From assembly GCF_007827695.1 (NCBI RefSeq), contig NZ_VITA01000012.1, positions 62,001 to 126,000 on the forward strand: 64,000 bases of DNA, written 5' to 3'. The stretch is from Sinorhizobium medicae. GTDB taxonomy: Bacteria > Pseudomonadota > Alphaproteobacteria > Rhizobiales > Rhizobiaceae. Every line of letters starts with the position of its first letter. Positions within the stretch are counted from its first letter, which is position 1. Both the position numbers and the translations under genes were made by a program. Positions 63,269 through 64,000 of this stretch are shown piece after piece. A model generated the notes under the pieces. That model was not told the origin of the DNA and ran no database searches. It saw nothing but the letters and a program-made list of their open reading frames with translations.

Positions 63269-63733
63269 CTATGCCGCCTGCGCCAGTTCCTCGGCGATGA
63301 CGGTATCGAGGTTGAGGAAGCAGACCATCGATTTCTCAAGTGCAACTATGCCGCGGCAGAATGCTCGCTGTGCTTCCGGGATGATCTCCGGCGCCGGCTG
63401 CAGATCTTCGCCGCGGATCGTCATCATGTCCGAGACCTTCTCGACCAGGAGCCCGACGAGCTTGCCATTGATATCGGTAACGATGATCGCGGAGCGCTCG
63501 GACGGCTCGGTCATCTTCATCCCAAGGCGGCAGGCCATGTCGATGACGGGGATCACTGCGCCGCGCAGGTTGATGAGACCTAGGACATAGGGAGGGGTGT
63601 GCGGCATCGGCGTCACCGGCGCCCAGCCGCGAATTTCTCGGATCGCCATGATGTCTATGCAGAATTCCTGGTCGCCCAGATGAAAGGAGACGATTTCAAG
63701 GTAGGCGCCTGACTGTTTGATTGCGTTGCTCAT
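63269..63733 (-). CDS. cheW: Chemotaxis coupling protein CheW
   Basis: A 154-residue CheW: EIVSFHLGDQEFCIDIMAIREI opens the first SH3-like domain, PYVLGLINLRGAVIPVIDM is the receptor/CheA-contact core, and RSAIIVTDINGKLVGLLVE follows. It links chemoreceptors to the CheA kinase. ATG 63733 lies two bases after the receptor gene's stop, so they are co-translated. Confidence 0.95.
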   Translation of the reverse strand: MSNAIKQSGAYLEIVSFHLGDQEFCIDIMAIREIRGWAPVTPMPHTPPYVLGLINLRGAVIPVIDMACRLGMKMTEPSERSAIIVTDINGKLVGLLVEKVSDMMTIRGEDLQPAPEIIPEAQRAFCRGIVALEKSMVCFLNLDTVIAEELAQAA

Positions 63734-63735
63734 GA

Positions 63736-64000
63736 TCAAAACTCTTCCCAATTTTTACCGGATGCCTTTGCCGACGGCAGCGAACCCGGGCTGTTGCCAA
63801 ATGCGCCCGCCAATTTTCCCATCAACGCCTTGGCGGGAGATGGAACGGAGCGCGTGGATGATTGTGCGGCTGTGCCTGACTTGCGGAGCGTGAGGGTCGT
63901 CGCGCCAGCCCCCGGTGTCGCGCTCGCCTGGACGCTCGCCATGGTCGTGCCTCCCCTGCCCGACGGTTGGACCGCCGCCATGCCGGTCGCCGTCTCGCGC
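63736..64000 (-). CDS. Methyl-accepting chemotaxis protein, C-terminus (partial)
   Basis: Only the last 87 residues fall in the window; the frame is open through position 64000. They form a low-complexity Ala/Ser/Thr/Gly tail ending NWEEF. An xWxxF pentapeptide at the very end is the CheR/CheB docking tag of chemoreceptors, here tethered by a long flexible linker. With cheW directly downstream, a receptor is the natural reading, though the signalling domain itself is outside the window. Confidence 0.7.
   Translation of the reverse strand, partial: RETATGMAAVQPSGRGGTTMASVQASATPGAGATTLTLRKSGTAAQSSTRSVPSPAKALMGKLAGAFGNSPGSLPSAKASGKNWEEF

Overview
The window looks like chromosomal DNA of an alphaproteobacterium of the Rhizobiaceae, most likely Sinorhizobium/Ensifer. 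This rests on a circularly permuted two-piece tmRNA gene with the tag ANDNYAEARLAA, an alpha-type SspB next to it, the ilvI-ilvH, miaA/serB, degP-hflC-hflK and folA-thyA neighbourhood, high GC, rhizobial palindromic intergenic repeats and two GGAAC-N18-TT (RpoE2-type) promoter matches. No tRNA, rRNA, CRISPR array, phage or insertion sequence was recognised. The species is not asserted.

Region 1 (1-7.4 kb, minus strand) is the most unusual part. It is a tight five-gene run: a class III cyclase/AAA ATPase/TPR signalling protein, a YcaO, a TfuA, a HEXXH metalloprotease and a 231-residue protein carrying a GGDCGCDCG patch. YcaO plus TfuA is the hallmark of backbone thioamidation or azoline formation, so this may be an undescribed peptide- or protein-modifying system. 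A patatin-like phospholipase is divergent from it.

Region 2 (9-26 kb) is mixed: a RecD-like helicase, an AbrB-family membrane protein, a secreted repeat protein with an ECF sigma/anti-sigma pair, a complete cobalt-type nitrile hydratase (alpha, beta, accessory), a LysE exporter, a methyltransferase, a cold-shock protein, an aldo/keto reductase, ilvI-ilvH with an attenuator and 18-codon leader peptide, a HerA-like ATPase, and miaA and serB with overlapping divergent start codons.

Region 3 (26-43 kb) is mostly core: degP, an ACT protein, a DUF2065 protein and hflC/hflK (membrane proteolysis); folA, a GST and thyA (folate/dTMP); three tiny hydrophilic proteins behind a predicted general-stress promoter; then tmRNA and sspB (ribosome rescue and tag delivery to ClpXP), a giant AsmA protein and an FAD-linked oxidase.

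Region 4 (43-64 kb) has an RND efflux pair, a Tat-exported cyclase-family hydrolase with an AhpD-like protein, a UvrD/PcrA helicase with a palindrome-rich in-frame insert, and a LacI-regulated sugar cluster (oxidoreductase, epimerase-like protein, ABC binding protein/permease/ATPase). It ends with a diguanylate cyclase, CreA, a paralogous pair of small secreted proteins, CheW and the C-terminus of a chemoreceptor cut by the window edge.
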